Part shown: piece after piece, positions 9,393 through 22,400 of the stretch
Layout: each line of letters starts with the position of its first letter
How positions within the stretch are numbered: the stretch's first letter is position 1
Source: Bacteroidia bacterium
Lineage (GTDB): Bacteria; Bacteroidota; Bacteroidia; Cytophagales; Cyclobacteriaceae
NCBI GenBank assembly: GCA_030425425.1
Contig: JAUIAO010000003.1
Location: 1 to 64,000 of the forward strand
Direction of reading: 5' to 3'
Length of the DNA: 64,000 nucleotides
Program-made: the position numbers and the translations under genes
Notes under the pieces: model-generated
The model's input: only the letters and a program-made list of their open reading frames with translations
The model's database searches: none
Told to the model about the DNA's origin: nothing

Positions 9393-9414
9393 ATGGTCAT
9401 GGCGCGCTGACCAT
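9393..9414. repeat. Inverted repeat between convergent genes
   Basis: ATGGTCA (9393-9399) and TGACCAT (9408-9414) form a perfect 7-bp stem with a GC-rich loop. It lies between the ends of two convergent genes (stops at 9337 and 9500), so it may stop transcription from either side, but it lacks a T-run. Confidence 0.35.
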
Positions 9415-9499
9415 CATCAAGAGCTTTGAGCCGCAGTATTTGCGATATCAAAAACAACGTTTTAATAACAATTGATTGAACTGAATTCCTTAGTGTAGA

Positions 9500-11635
9500 T
9501 TAATTCAAAGACGTTATCACAAATTCCACACGCCGATTTTTCTGCTTATTTTCTTCTGTGTCATTGGGTACTAATGGCTGTGTGCTTCCGTATCCCTCAT
9601 AAGTGAGCCTGTCAGCATCTATCCCTTTCATTACCAGGAAATTATAAATGCGAAAAGCTCTATTTCTGGATAGTTGGATATTAGCTTTTGGATCACCAAC
9701 ATTGTCCGTATGGCCCTCAATGCGAATTTTCATTTTTTCATTTTCTTCTAAAATGCTGTGCAATTTATTGAGCTCCGGTACTGATCGGTCCAAAACTATA
9801 TCCTGCGATTGCCTGAAGAAAATATTATTGAGGGCTATTTTTTTGCCTTTTTTAATTGGTGCCAGAAATAAATCCACTTCTGTTTCTGTGTACTCTTTCA
9901 AACTATCTGTTTTTAAATCAAGGTTTTGTCTTTCGGAATAATATCCATTTTTCTGCGCAAAAAATGAATAATCTACTCCCTGAGGCAGGATTATCTCAAA
10001 ATATCCGGTTTTTGGGTCAGAGAATAGGACTCCTTTTTCTTCTTCACTGAGTAGCTCAAAGATTCTGACTGAAGCATCCAGCGGATTCTTTGTGCCGGAT
10101 TCATAGATATGTCCACGGATCAATAGCACTGGATCTGGTCGGGAATCGGCAGGCAGTTTTATTTCAACAATATCGGATCCTCCAAGTGAATTCTCTGAAG
10201 TGGCCATGTATGCGTATGCACCTGAAGCGGACAAGGTAAATCCCATATCCCACTTTGGTGAATTGATATGCGGCCCCAGATTTTGTGGTTTGCTCCAATG
10301 TGTCCAGGTGTCATCCAGCCTTTTGGTCACATAAATATCGCTGCTGCCATATCCGTGATGACCTAGTGATGCAAAATACAACGTCTTGTTATCTGCCGCG
10401 AGAAATGGTGTATATTCCCCTACAATCGTATTCACATCTGGGCCCAGGTTCATCGGTTCTGTCCACGAATTGTCTCCATCTTTGAATGAAACATATAAAT
10501 CATGTCTTTTAGTGATAGGTTCGTCTCTGATGGCAGACATGATCAATATATCTTCATTTACTGACCAGCAAATAGAAAAACTCTTTCCTCGATTGTATTG
10601 ATTTTTGATATGTTGCGTTACCGGTAAACCCCAGCCATCATTTGTTTTCCTGGAAATAGATATTCCTTTTCCGAAACTCCCGTCAGCATTGTATGTGCCT
10701 AGTAACAGTAAACTATTCCCGCCTGCACTAATTGCCTCCACAGAGTTGTGGTTTTCATTATTAATCGGTCTTCCAAGTTGATTTTTAGAATTCCATTGCC
10801 CGTTTTCATTTTTGGTAGTTACCCAAATATCAGACTGGAGCTGAGTGCCAAGATCATCCGGGTGATTAAAAATAGAGTAATAGAGATCTTTGCCATTTGG
10901 CGAAATAACAGGACTTACGTCATTATACTTGGTATTGACCTGATTTCCAAGGTTGACTAATTCTAATGGCTCATTAGCCGAAGGGGCTAGATTTATCTGG
11001 TGATGTTCACATGCCAGTGTATAGTAATCTGCTTTAATAGTCATTGTTCCTCCTACTCGCAAGCCATGTTTGGAGCCTTTGATTCTAAGGTTTTCGTGCT
11101 CCAATACCTTTATGTCATTAATGTAAAAATGTAGTTTGTCACTCACCCTTTCTATCTCCACTTTGTTTGGTTTACCAATGGGGCTGATTGCATTCGTTTT
11201 TTTCCAGGGAGTTATTGACGAAAATTTACCGTTATCAAATTGGATTAGGTGGCAGGAACCGCTCGATTTTATACTGAGCATATAAGATGTGGACTCTTCA
11301 TATACTCCACCAAAAAGTACTGACCATGCTACATCGGATTGACCACTGGTTTGTGTAATCGAGGTACTAATTTTCCAATTTTCTTCTGGATCAATATAGT
11401 GTGTGAATGTTGAGGGAAGATAATAACCATTCTTCGTGGTGCTTTCCATCACATAATACCCATCCTCCACATAAAAATGATGGTTTTTACCTTTCAATTT
11501 TCCCCAGCTCTGCTGTTCGTCAGTAAAATCCTGATGATAATTTACGGTTAATTCCTGTGCATACAGGTTGGTACTTGCATGATAGAGAATAGACAGAACT
11601 AATAGGTATTTCGATATAAGGGCATTCATAGGCAA
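9500..11635 (-). CDS. OmpA-family protein with N-terminal jelly-roll-like domain and PD40 repeats
   Basis: A 711-residue exported protein. The signal peptide ends near LYAQ at residue 27; the start may be Met1 or Met3. Parts in order: a domain resembling LamG/3-keto-disaccharide-hydrolase jelly rolls (about 30-210), PD40 repeats (about 225-490, with motifs such as YGSSDIYVTKRLDDTW), a carboxypeptidase-regulatory-like domain (about 505-590) and a C-terminal OmpA domain (about 595-711; GHTDNVG, KNRRVEF). The PD40 motifs resemble those of the protein at 1062-3839, so the two are paralogues, but this one ends with the OmpA domain and carries a possible glycan-binding front. Expected location is the periplasm, bound to peptidoglycan, and/or the outer membrane. 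Ligand unknown. Confidence 0.88.
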   Translation of the reverse strand: MPMNALISKYLLVLSILYHASTNLYAQELTVNYHQDFTDEQQSWGKLKGKNHHFYVEDGYYVMESTTKNGYYLPSTFTHYIDPEENWKISTSITQTSGQSDVAWSVLFGGVYEESTSYMLSIKSSGSCHLIQFDNGKFSSITPWKKTNAISPIGKPNKVEIERVSDKLHFYINDIKVLEHENLRIKGSKHGLRVGGTMTIKADYYTLACEHHQINLAPSANEPLELVNLGNQVNTKYNDVSPVISPNGKDLYYSIFNHPDDLGTQLQSDIWVTTKNENGQWNSKNQLGRPINNENHNSVEAISAGGNSLLLLGTYNADGSFGKGISISRKTNDGWGLPVTQHIKNQYNRGKSFSICWSVNEDILIMSAIRDEPITKRHDLYVSFKDGDNSWTEPMNLGPDVNTIVGEYTPFLAADNKTLYFASLGHHGYGSSDIYVTKRLDDTWTHWSKPQNLGPHINSPKWDMGFTLSASGAYAYMATSENSLGGSDIVEIKLPADSRPDPVLLIRGHIYESGTKNPLDASVRIFELLSEEEKGVLFSDPKTGYFEIILPQGVDYSFFAQKNGYYSERQNLDLKTDSLKEYTETEVDLFLAPIKKGKKIALNNIFFRQSQDIVLDRSVPELNKLHSILEENEKMKIRIEGHTDNVGDPKANIQLSRNRAFRIYNFLVMKGIDADRLTYEGYGSTQPLVPNDTEENKQKNRRVEFVITSLN

Positions 11636-11804
11636 TACTTTGAATATTAAAAGTGTCTATTTTAAGATACTAATTCAATACCCAATGGATGGTATTTGGA
11701 GCAATCATCATCATATGGTGCGCTACAGGCCATGGAAATGAGCCATGGCTGTTAGAATTGTGTAAGTAACTTTCTAGGTGATTTAGTGAAAGCCAAACAC
11801 ATCT

Positions 11805-11820
11805 GGTGTAAATTTGCACC
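11805..11820 (+). promoter_or_regulatory. Operator-promoter of the ParDE-like pair
   Basis: GGTGTAAATTTGCACC is a near-perfect 16-bp dyad (14 of 16 positions symmetric). It contains TAAATTTG (11809-11816), a full match to the Bacteroidota -7 box. It lies 12 bp before the antitoxin start. This arrangement fits autorepression by the ribbon-helix-helix antitoxin (inference). Confidence 0.65.
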
Positions 11821-11832
11821 AATCAATCAAAC

Positions 11833-12063
11833 ATGGGACGACAAAGCATTTCCTTCACAGAGCCAAATGACGAATGGTTAAAATCTCAAGTTGAGAGCAA
11901 GGAGTATTCTAGCAAAAGCGAGCTTGTCAATGATCTGGTAAGACAGGCAAGGAAACAGCAACAAGAGATTGACTATATCAGGATGAAGTTAGAAAAAGCT
12001 GAGAAATCAGGTTTTACGAGTGATTCAAAAGCTGAAATTCTGAGGCAAGCCAAATCGAAATAA
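11833..12063 (+). CDS. ParD-like antitoxin (ribbon-helix-helix)
   Basis: A 76-residue protein of the type II antitoxin ParD/CC2985 family. The N-terminal strand and two helices (SISFTEPNDEWLKSQV, then YSSKSELVNDLVRQARK) are the ribbon-helix-helix DNA-binding fold. The acidic and basic C-terminal tail should bind the toxin. Its stop codon shares one base with the toxin ATG (TAATG). It probably represses its own promoter through the dyad at 11805-11820. Confidence 0.88.
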   Translation: MGRQSISFTEPNDEWLKSQVESKEYSSKSELVNDLVRQARKQQQEIDYIRMKLEKAEKSGFTSDSKAEILRQAKSK

Positions 12064-12359
12064 TGGCTGAATACAAAATTAGTGAGGTTGCTAAGCAGGA
12101 CCTTATTAGAATTCACCAATATGGAACCGCAAAATTTGGAGAAAGTCAAGAGGATAAATATTTAGATGCTTTCTTCGAGAAATTTGAACTTACAGCCAAA
12201 CGTCCCTATTCATTCGAATCGGTTGACTTCATCAAAACTGGATATAGAAAATGTGTTTCAGGAGCTGACACGATCTATTATCGGATTAACAATCAAGTTG
12301 TTGAAATAATGACAATCATTGGACGACAGGACAGGGTTGATCTGCTGAACAAGATATAA
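12063..12359 (+). CDS. ParE/RelE-superfamily toxin
   Basis: A 98-residue toxin. The start MAEYKISEVAKQDLIRIHQYG and the end with the motif IMTIIGRQD are typical of ParE proteins, which poison DNA gyrase; RelE-like mRNA cleavage cannot be excluded from sequence. It follows the antitoxin with a one-base overlap. No gene follows for about 190 bp, and that gap holds nothing recognisable. Confidence 0.88.
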   Translation: MAEYKISEVAKQDLIRIHQYGTAKFGESQEDKYLDAFFEKFELTAKRPYSFESVDFIKTGYRKCVSGADTIYYRINNQVVEIMTIIGRQDRVDLLNKI

Positions 12360-12548
12360 TGAAACTATTTTCTCCTTGTTGAGTGGCCTCAGCACTTGAA
12401 CCCGACCATTCGTGATGTATTTTAACGATTACCTGATTCGTGAGTTTTTTATTAATTTGTTAGTTGAATGATATGAGAAGCATGGAAATCGAAAAACTGG
12501 AGATACTACCAAATAGTTTGCAATAAATTCAAACAACATGTTTTAGTT

Positions 12549-13214
12549 ATGAGAGGAATAGTATTAATATGCGCAATTCTATTGATCGGATGCACTGGAA
12601 TTAACACGAGGAAGGAAGCCAAACTTGGACATATTTCGGGTCGACTATTTGGGCTGCCGATTATGAACCCCATAAGACAATATGATAGACGGATTTACTA
12701 CCTCATTCAGGATCATCAAGTAATTTCAAAATTAGAACCCCTGACTGATGTCTTCCAGTTCAATAATTTGAAAGCTGGTAAGTATTCTGTCACAGCGAAT
12801 GCTCCAGGGTATTCTCCATATACTCTTTCTGAAGATAAAATCATTGTATATCCTGAACAGACAACATTCATTTATGGTAATTATCCAGAATCATCAATTC
12901 AAGAAAAACCAATTGTTTTTTGTCAGGAATATATTTCTGACCTGAGCAAGGACACAGTATTATTCACTTTTAAACTCGAGGACTCTCTTTCAACAGACTG
13001 TCAATACACATACAATCTATCCAGTAGTTTTTCAAAAAATACCACAAAATTTGATCAATCGAAGGCAATCAATTATCAGCGATTTTACACGATCCCAGTA
13101 AAACCCGGAGTATATGAAGCTATGATTATAGCCAAGTGTGAGGATAATGATAAGTACGTATGTACTACAACTTCAAATCCCTGCATTCAAGGATTCTACA
13201 AAAGTCGTGTTTAA
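12549..13214 (+). CDS. Lipoprotein with carboxypeptidase-regulatory-like domain
   Basis: A 221-residue protein of unknown role. The N-terminus (MRGIVLICAILLIGC) is a lipoprotein signal with the lipid-bearing Cys at position 15. Residues about 60-115 (VFQFNNLKAGKYSVTANAPGY) look like the carboxypeptidase-regulatory/PEGA-type Ig fold. Several Cys residues in the second half may form disulphides. It stands alone; no operon partner. The 276 bp that follow (13215-13490) hold no gene or clear element. Confidence 0.6.
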   Translation: MRGIVLICAILLIGCTGINTRKEAKLGHISGRLFGLPIMNPIRQYDRRIYYLIQDHQVISKLEPLTDVFQFNNLKAGKYSVTANAPGYSPYTLSEDKIIVYPEQTTFIYGNYPESSIQEKPIVFCQEYISDLSKDTVLFTFKLEDSLSTDCQYTYNLSSSFSKNTTKFDQSKAINYQRFYTIPVKPGVYEAMIIAKCEDNDKYVCTTTSNPCIQGFYKSRV

Positions 13215-13490
13215 CAACTTGCGCAAATTAGACCTCCAAGAATACCCATTTGAACAAACTCCGAAATACAATATTAATATTCATTCGAAATGTAATTAGA
13301 AAATGAAAAATTATTTGGATATTCTCCCCTTGCTAGTTCACGGGTATCGCGTGGACTAATCTCATTCTCGCTCCCTCGATCCCCCCACCAAAATCCAAAC
13401 ACCACACCACAGCATTCATTCACCACAAAAATTCTAACCTTTACCACATAGTCTGACAATTTGATGTTCTAATCAACTTATCAGACTAAT

Positions 13491-16400
13491 ATGAATCGTC
13501 TCTACTCAACTACAACCTCATGGAGATACCTGTTCTTAGGACTCCTGATGATGGCCTTTCTCTATGGAAATGCGCAGATTTCTACTGCCGAGCATAATGA
13601 TACCAGAATATTTCGATCGGGACTCAGTAGTCCCTATGCTTTTAATTTTAATAGCACTGGTAATAAGCTTTACATATTGGATGCCAGCACAGACAAAATC
13701 TATGAGTTTTCAGGTGGGACTAAAACCTCCCCCCAGAGATTTTCTGACGTAGCTACCGATGAATTTGACATGAGTCCGTTTGATACCAGCCCAACATGTT
13801 TCCGCTTCAATGCTGATGGGAGCAAAATGTATGTGGTGGGGAGAAACACAGATAAGATTTGGTATTTTTTCCTTTCCACGAATTATGACATTTCTACTGC
13901 CAGAAATTATTCTGCTGCTAATCATGATTTCGATTTTTCTTCACAAAGTGGATCAGTCTATGGGATGGTATTTGCGAATAATGGAAACAAAATGTACCTC
14001 AATGATGGCAATACCGTCTACCAATACGATCTGCCTTTGGCATACTATACGGGTGGTGCTGTTTTTGAAAAATCATTTCAACCAAAAGATGGTACAGGTA
14101 CAGGGTTGACCTTTATTAGAGCGGTGGAGTTCAACTATAATGGTTACCGGGCATTTGTAATGGATGATGGTCAAAACACCATTTTCGAATATGAACTCAC
14201 CGAACCTTATGACTTTGGTACGGCTACCTATGCCGACCAATTTAGCGTAAGCTCATATCAGGGCACTCCTTTTGATTTTCAGTGGAGTTCTTCTTTTTAT
14301 ACTTCGTTTCTCACCCTGGGTACCGCTGGTGATGATATCGATTATTTTACAGTCAATGCCCATCCTTTTGTGAATGCTGTACGAGATCAGTCTCTCAACA
14401 ATAATTCAAGTGAAGCTTCATTGTATTTCAGTTTTAATGAATCTGTAAGTGGGGTTAAGCTCAATGATTTTACCATTGAAACGACCGGTACTGCCACGTA
14501 TGAAAACGTGAGCTTGAGAAATGACCGTGACCGGTATTACTATTTAGATTTTTCAGGTGTTTCAGGCAGTGGTATCCTCCAGGCATCAGTCAAAACTTCT
14601 GGGACTAACATCGCTGATGCTTCTGGAAACCCTCTAAGTGGAGGATCACTAACTGCGATTCACCCTGTAGGCACATCATATAACCTTGCTGCATTTAGAT
14701 ACGCTGGTGATTCGAAGAGGCTCTTTATGGGAGATGGAACAGACTATGAAATGGTGGCCTTTGACAATACAGGCACTAAAATGTTTTTGGGAAATAATGA
14801 CACTGATTCTATACACGTCTATGATCTGGCGACACCTTATGTCGTTTCATCGGCTACCGTATCTGCTAAGGAGAACTGGCTCTACATCGGAGACCGGGAA
14901 CCTAACATGAGAGATATTGCCTTTAGCCAAAATGGACGTAAATTGTTTATAGTTGGTACTTCATCGGATGTAATCCATGAGTTTAATCTAGGCAGTGCTT
15001 TTGATTTATCTTCAGCTAGCTGGGCAGGAAGTAACCAAACCTTTGATTTTACAGGTCAAATGAGTAATTGTTACAGCCTGACCTTTGGAGATAATGGTTC
15101 TAAACTTTATTTGGCTTCCAGTACAGACGAAGTAGTTGAGTACAGCCTGGCCACTGCTTTTGATGTATCCACGGCATTTTTCGAAGGTAGCAACAAAATA
15201 CTGGATGTTTCTGATCAAGAAAGCAACCTGAGATCAATAGCTATAGATGATTCAGGTACAAGATTATTGATAACAGGATCGTCTACAGACCAGGTGATGA
15301 CCTACCTCATGTCCACGCCTTATGATATTGCTACCGCAGTTTTTGCTGAGGAGCTGATTTTGGAATTGGATCATGAAAACAGCACGCCTTATGATATAAC
15401 CTTCGATGCTTCTGGTTCTAGGCTGATAGTAACAGATATCAACACTGAATATTTATTCGAATACTATTCGAACTTCGCCCCAAAAGTAGAATCGTTTGAA
15501 CTGATCGATGTACAGGTGGCTGATCTCGATACTAATCCCCTTTATGACTATGTAAGCACTTTGACCTACCAACTGACATTTGATGAACCTGTTTTCAATT
15601 TGGATGTTTCGGATTTTAAAAATATCGGAACAAGTGGAGGTCATATCGGCTCGGTTTTAGGCTCGGGTCAGGAATACACGATTTCAGCATATTCAGTGTA
15701 TGCTGGTGGGATGGCCGTATTCGAGCTCAATCCGGGCGATATTACCGATAGTGATGGAGCGCCAATGGCCACAAGCTACAAGTCAAAACCATTTCAGGTA
15801 GGCAAGTACTATGATATATTGTCAGCCAAATATGAAAGTGTGTATGATGTGGGAGTGAATGAGTCCAACCCGCTGGAGTTTGAATTTAACGATGATGGAT
15901 CTAAGCTTTTTATCATAGGGTCTGGCGACAACCAAATAGATGAATATTCTTTAAATACAAACTTTGACGTCACCACCGCTCAGTTTTCAGGTGACACTGA
16001 GTCTCTGGACGTTTCTGCTCAAACCACTAGCCCCAGAGGGATGAGGTTTGACCATACTGGTAAGAAACTTTTTGTCATCGGTGGAAGTACCATATATCGT
16101 TATGATCTGAGCACTGCTTACGACCTGTCCACTGCCGCTTATGCCAACCAATCATTTAGTGTTAGTAGTGAAGAATCCAGTCCATATGACATTCAGTTTG
16201 ACAGGGTAGGGACTAAAATGTTTGTAATAGGTATTAATGGTGAGGATGTTTATGAATATGACTTTTCCTATGAGCCATTCAAGCCTTACGATCTGACAGC
16301 CATCACCTATGCAGGTGATGAAGAAAAATTTGATTTGGGCATTCGGGATCCTACGGCTTTTAGTTTTGACGATAATGGTCGACTAATGTTTGTAACAAGT

Positions 16401-19400
16401 TATCGGGACAATTCCTTGTTCGCTTTTGCCTTGGGTCAACCGTATGATGTGTCTACTGCAGTTGCGATTGAGGAAGTCTTTGAGATGGACGAGGAAAACA
16501 ATGTTTACTCAATAGGCTTCAATAGTGACGGTAGCAAGTTTTATGCGCTGGGTACGTCTGGCGATGATATCAACCAGTACAGCTTGATAGATGAGACCAG
16601 TGTAATTGATTTCAGCTTTGAAGAAAAAATCAATGCGACGAATTACCAGTTTAATTTAGTTTTTGATGGCCCAGTAACCGGTGTAGATGCTGAAGACTTT
16701 ACGGTTTCGGGTTCATTAGGTGTCACTGGCCAAGTCATTTTGGAGGCTACCAATTTCAATAATTATAAGGTCATAGTTAATGATATAAGAGGTGATGGAG
16801 TGCTCACACTTTCATTGAATGAGTCTGCTACAGACATTATCAATCAGTATGGAGCAGAAGTTAGTACCTCGGGATATGCGGACATTGAAATTGCTGTCGG
16901 CTCTGCTTATGAAATATCAAATGCGGAATACCTGGGATCTACTGAGGCATTCAGTGTTGCTGGGCAGGAGTCCAATCCTTATGATATGGCTTTCAACAAT
17001 GATGGTACAAAACTATTCGTAATGGGTACGAGCGGAGACGATATCAACGAATATACGCTTTCTACACCTTATGATATATCTACAGCTTCTTATTCGCAGG
17101 TATTCGATACCGGCACGGATCAAAACAATCCATACTCTTTTGCCTTCAGCAATGACGGTAAAATTCTGAACATTTATGGACACACGAACAAAATCATCCA
17201 GAGGTTTAGCCTAAGTACTGCCTTTGATGTGTCAACAATCAGTGTTTCTTCATTTGCATATCGGTTGGATGTTTCTGCTCAAGAAACCGTTCCTTATGCT
17301 ATCCGCTTCAGTGCTGATGGATTGAAGCTATTTTTAGTAGGTCCAAACAGTGGTGCAATCAGTGAATACCTATTAGCTTCTCCTTACGATGTATCATCGG
17401 CTACATATTTGGGGACAGCTGAATCACTTTCTGTTAATTCGGAAGACAGTTCTCCAAAATCTCTGGCGTTTAGTGTGGATGGTTACAAATTGGTAGTACT
17501 GGGAGATGCTGGTGACAAACTCATGCTCTATGAGCTCTCTGAACCGTTTGATGTGTCAACAGCTGTTTATGTGGAAGGTGCAGATTATGAATTTGGTGCA
17601 GAATTCACCAATGCACAATCTGTTCTTTTTGACAATACAGGTATGAAAATGTTTGTATTAGAAAGTTCGGGAGACAAAATCCATGAATATGACCTGAATA
17701 TAGCACCGGAATACACATTATTGAGTTCGAATTCAACAATTCCTGCTAGCACCGGGAGTCTGAGTTACGAATTGAGACTTTCGGAGGAAGTGACCGAAAT
17801 GAAAATTTCTGATTTCGAATTAGTGCTTGATGGTGTTACTGCGAATATCATCTTTGTTCGTCCGTACCATAACGATACATTGAGGTACCAGATATTTGTG
17901 AGTAATATTGAAGGTCAGGGAACTCTTCAGTTAAAAGCAAAAGCAGGCGCTCATATTGTAGATGCACTTGGAAAACCCATAGCCGAGGATATTTTGTCTA
18001 GTGTAAGGAATGTAGATCGAATTGTGCCTACTGCACAGATTGCTCTTGACAATACGAGTCTGAAAATTGGAGAAACTGCTCCAGTAACCATTACATTTTC
18101 TGAAGCAATTAAGGCTTTAGACTTAACCGATATTACTTCACCGCAAGGGACATTGTCTTCTTTGCAGACTACAGATAACATCATTTACACATCCACTTTT
18201 ACTCCTACGTCAGATGTAGAGGAAGGTGATTTGCAAATAAACCTGGATATGACACAGGTGGAGGATGTGGCAGGAAACTTTGGTGAAGGAACCGTGACTA
18301 GTGAAAGTTATTCATTGGACACGAAGCGACCAGATTTGACCATTACCTCAGATTTGGTAGAACTGAATGCCTCAACTACAGCGACGATCACATTCACTTT
18401 CAATGAAGTTATAACGGGTTTTGAGTTGAGTGACATCACCGCTGGTAATGGCACTATGTCAGATTTAGTGGATACAGATGGTGGCATGACTTACACCGCA
18501 ACATTTACGCCTGATGCCTCTTTAGAATCTGCAACGAATGTCGTTTCGGTTGACAAATCTTTGCTGACGGATGTTGCGGGAAATGTGGGAGAAGGCATCT
18601 CCACCTCAGGAAATATCCAGATTGATACCAAGGCTCCAACTTTTGAGGTGTCTATAAGTGACGAAGAATTAACCATCGGCGAAACTGCGGTGGTCACAGT
18701 TACTTTTTCTGAGCCCATGCTTTCTTTGGTAGAAAACACTGAGGTGGGATATGGAGCGATCAATGGGTCCCTATCCGACTATTCGGTGAATGATCAAAAG
18801 GATGTAATCACGATGACATTCACACCGAGTGCAGATATAGAAAGTCATGAAAGCAAAGTGCAGGTAGATGCTTCTGCAGCGAAAGATTTGCTAGGTAACC
18901 TGATCAATCCGACAGGCAACATTGATATCTTGACATTTACCATAGATAACATACGTCCTTCTGTAGTAATCGCCATGGATGACCAGTCTTTGTTGGTAGG
19001 AGAAACTGCCGAAGTTACTTTCACTTTCAGAGAGCCAGTACTTGGTTTTGACAATGAGGACATCACGCTGGAGAATGGTTCACTTTCTGATGTTATCTCC
19101 GCAGATGAAGGATTGACTTTTACCGCTATTTTCACTCCTGGAGTGAATGTGATAGATGCGACCAATGAGATTTTGGTCAACAACAGTGCCTATACTGATA
19201 CACTCGGAAATGCAGGCGAGGGGACTACCGCTTCCGCGAATTTCGAAATCAATACTAAAGTGCCTACTGTTGCTATTTCGATGAGTGATGATGTGCTGGG
19301 AGTAGATCAAACGACTGTTTTCACTTTCACTTTCTCCGAGGAGGTGACTGGATTTACGACAGATGATATCACAGTAGAAAATGGATCTCTGTTCGGTTTT

Positions 19401-22400
19401 ACCCAGACTACTGATCCATTAGTGTATGAGATCACGTTCACGCCAACAGCTTTTATAGAAGCATATGAAAATGTTCTTTCCGTTGACAACACAGGTTTCA
19501 ATGATGTGTTGGGCAACTCAGGAGTGGGAACCACGGTATCAGAAAACTTCATCATAGATGGAGTGATCCCAACGGCGGAAATCATGGTTGCGGATGAGAT
19601 ATTATCCATTGGAGAAACCAATGAAGTGACGATCACGTTTTCTGAACCAGTTCTTGATTTCACCAATGATGATTTTAGCAACATTGGAAATGGGACCTTG
19701 ACAGATGTGATTTCTGAAGATGGAGGAACTACATTCACCGCCACTTTCACTCCAGTAGATGATCTGGAGGAATATGGTGATCTGGGCATCAACAACACCC
19801 TTTATACCGACAGGGCCGGCAATACCGGAGATGGATATACCTTCAAGTCATTTGTGATCGACACTAAAAAACCTACCGTACAATTCCAGACTAGTGATGA
19901 TAAGCTTCTGGTTGGTGAAGTGATGAACCTGACGATAATATTCTCAGAAAACCCGGTTGATTTCACAGTAGAGGATATGGTGGTTGAGCATGGAGTGATC
20001 TCAAATTTGCAGCAAGCAAAAGGAGGGAATATTTATTCAGCCACCTTCACTCCGAATTCAGGAGTTCAGGATTTGACCAATGAAATCACAATTGCTGCTG
20101 GTGCATATACCGATCAGGCTGGCAACCCGTCTCTAGCGAGCACTTCCAGCAATTTTGTGATTGATGTAGTAGCTCCAACTGTCCAATTGTCAATTGATAA
20201 TGGTGATTTGCTTGCTGGCGAAACTGGTAGCTTAATCATTACATTCTCTGAAGAAGTTACCGGTTTTGATTTGACTGATTTGAGCATCCATGCTGGTGAA
20301 TTTTCGGCTCTTGAAACGAATGACAACATCGTCTACACGACCACATTGACGCCTCCTGCAAATGCTGAATTCTCTGATTTAGAGATTACGCTTGATGTAC
20401 CTGGAGTAACGGACTTAAGAGGAAACGCTGGTACCAGTGCCATTCTTTTCGGGCCGATCAACATGGATACGAACATTCCTACTGCTACCATTTCCACAGA
20501 CGTACAGGCATTAAAAGCTGGTGAAACTACATTGGTGACAGTTGTCTTTAGTGAAGAGGTTGAAGATTTTGATGATGAGGATATTACCATCACGGGCGGT
20601 GTATTGACTGATTACAATACCTCAGATTTTATCACTTATACGGCAGTATTCAATCCAGAAGAAAATCTCGAATTTGACAATGGTCAGGTGAGTGTGGACC
20701 TTGCTGGAATAATTGATGTTGCTGGGAATGCAGGTACTGGTTCGATTTCAACAGAGTTGATACAAATAGATACCAAGAGACCTACAGCAGTTCTTGAAAT
20801 GGATGATTTGAAACTGTTGGCTGGCGAGACGGCAAACCTGACCATTACATTCTCCGAGGAGGTCGTGGGATTTGAAGCAGCAGATGTTTTCACTTTGAAT
20901 GGCGTGATTACAGATTTCAATACTGCTGATAATATTGTGTTCACAGCATTATTCACACCAGATGCAGATATTGTTCAGGTGAATAATAAGATTGGCTTCA
21001 ATGGAGAAGGATTCACGGATTTGGCTGGAAATACAGCGTTGCAAGGTGCTGTGGCTTATTACGAAATCAATACGGTCATTCCGACAATCACTTTCGATCA
21101 ACCTGCGGATAAAGTTTATGGAGATGATCCTTTCAGTTTGACGGCCAGCTCGTCTAGTGGTGAGCCGATCGTTTTCTCAAGTTCTGATGAGTCTGTATTG
21201 AGCGTATCAGGAAATATAGTGACGATCCAGTCTGCTGGAAACGCAACGCTTACTGCGACACAACCAGCAACTGAGGATCATAGTGCAGCAATACCTGAGG
21301 AATGGCTGGTTGAAGTTTCCAAAAACACTTTGACCATTTATGCAGATACTTTGGAAATGATTTATGGAGAATCCTTGCCGGAATTGACCATGCGATTTGA
21401 AGGCTTTGTGTATGATGATAACTCCTCTGATATTGTTTTACCAACAATCAGTACCTCCGCCGTTTCAGAAAGCGTTGTTGGAGTTTATCCAATCAATTTG
21501 ACTGGTGGTGCTTCTGACAATTATGAAATTACAATGGTTGGTGCCGACCTGACGATCACTCCAGCTGAGCTTACAGCAACAGCCAATAGTTATGCAAAGG
21601 CATACGGAGCGGCAATGCCAGAATTGGACATCACTTACGAGGGATTTGTAAATGGTGACGATGAATCGAGGATTACAGAACCAGAGATTTCTACGGATGT
21701 GACCGAGAGTACTATAGTTGGGAATTACATCATTACACTTTCTGGTGGAGCTTCAGAAAACTATAACCTCTCACTTTTCAATGGTAAACTGAGTGTTCAG
21801 AAAGCCATGCTATCCATTACAGCCGATGACCAGGAAAGGGCTTACGGAGAATCAAATCCTGATTTGACCTTGACTTACGAAGGATTTGTTTTGGAAGAGA
21901 CGTCACAAGATTTATTAACTCAACCACGGGTTTCAACCCCAGCAGATGAGGTGAGTGTTCCTGGTACATATGCTATTGCAGTATCAGGAGCAACCTCTGA
22001 CAATTATGAAATCACAGAAGTTGGTGGCACGCTCACAATCATCAAAGCAGATCAGGTGATGACATTTGAGAATATTGATGATATCGATTTGCTCAATACT
22101 GATCAGGTGACATTGGTTGCGGCTGCTAGTTCAGGTTTGGATATCGAATTCGAATTGGTCTCTGGTGATGGAGTGATCAACCAAAATGTATTGACTGTCA
22201 ATACCACAGGAACTTTTGAAGTGAAGGCTATTCAAGCTGGAAATGGAAATTACAATCAAGCTTCAGCCACTCGATTCTTCAATGTTACCGATACTCGTAA
22301 GTCTGACCAGACGATCACTTTCGATGCATTATCAGATAAAACCTATGGAGATGCTCCAGTTACTCTGACTGCTACAGCAAGTTCAGGGTTGGGGGTAAGC

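Noticed and set aside
9338-9499. Factor-independent terminator between the DUF1059 gene and the minus-strand OmpA gene
   Set aside because: The 7-bp inverted repeat at 9393-9414 has no T-run on either strand, so it is listed only as an inverted repeat.
17951-20956. Several minus-strand reading frames of 70-160 codons within the giant gene
   Set aside because: They are antisense shadows of the repeated Ig-like codons: they recur with the repeat, are Ser/Val-rich and have no independent support.
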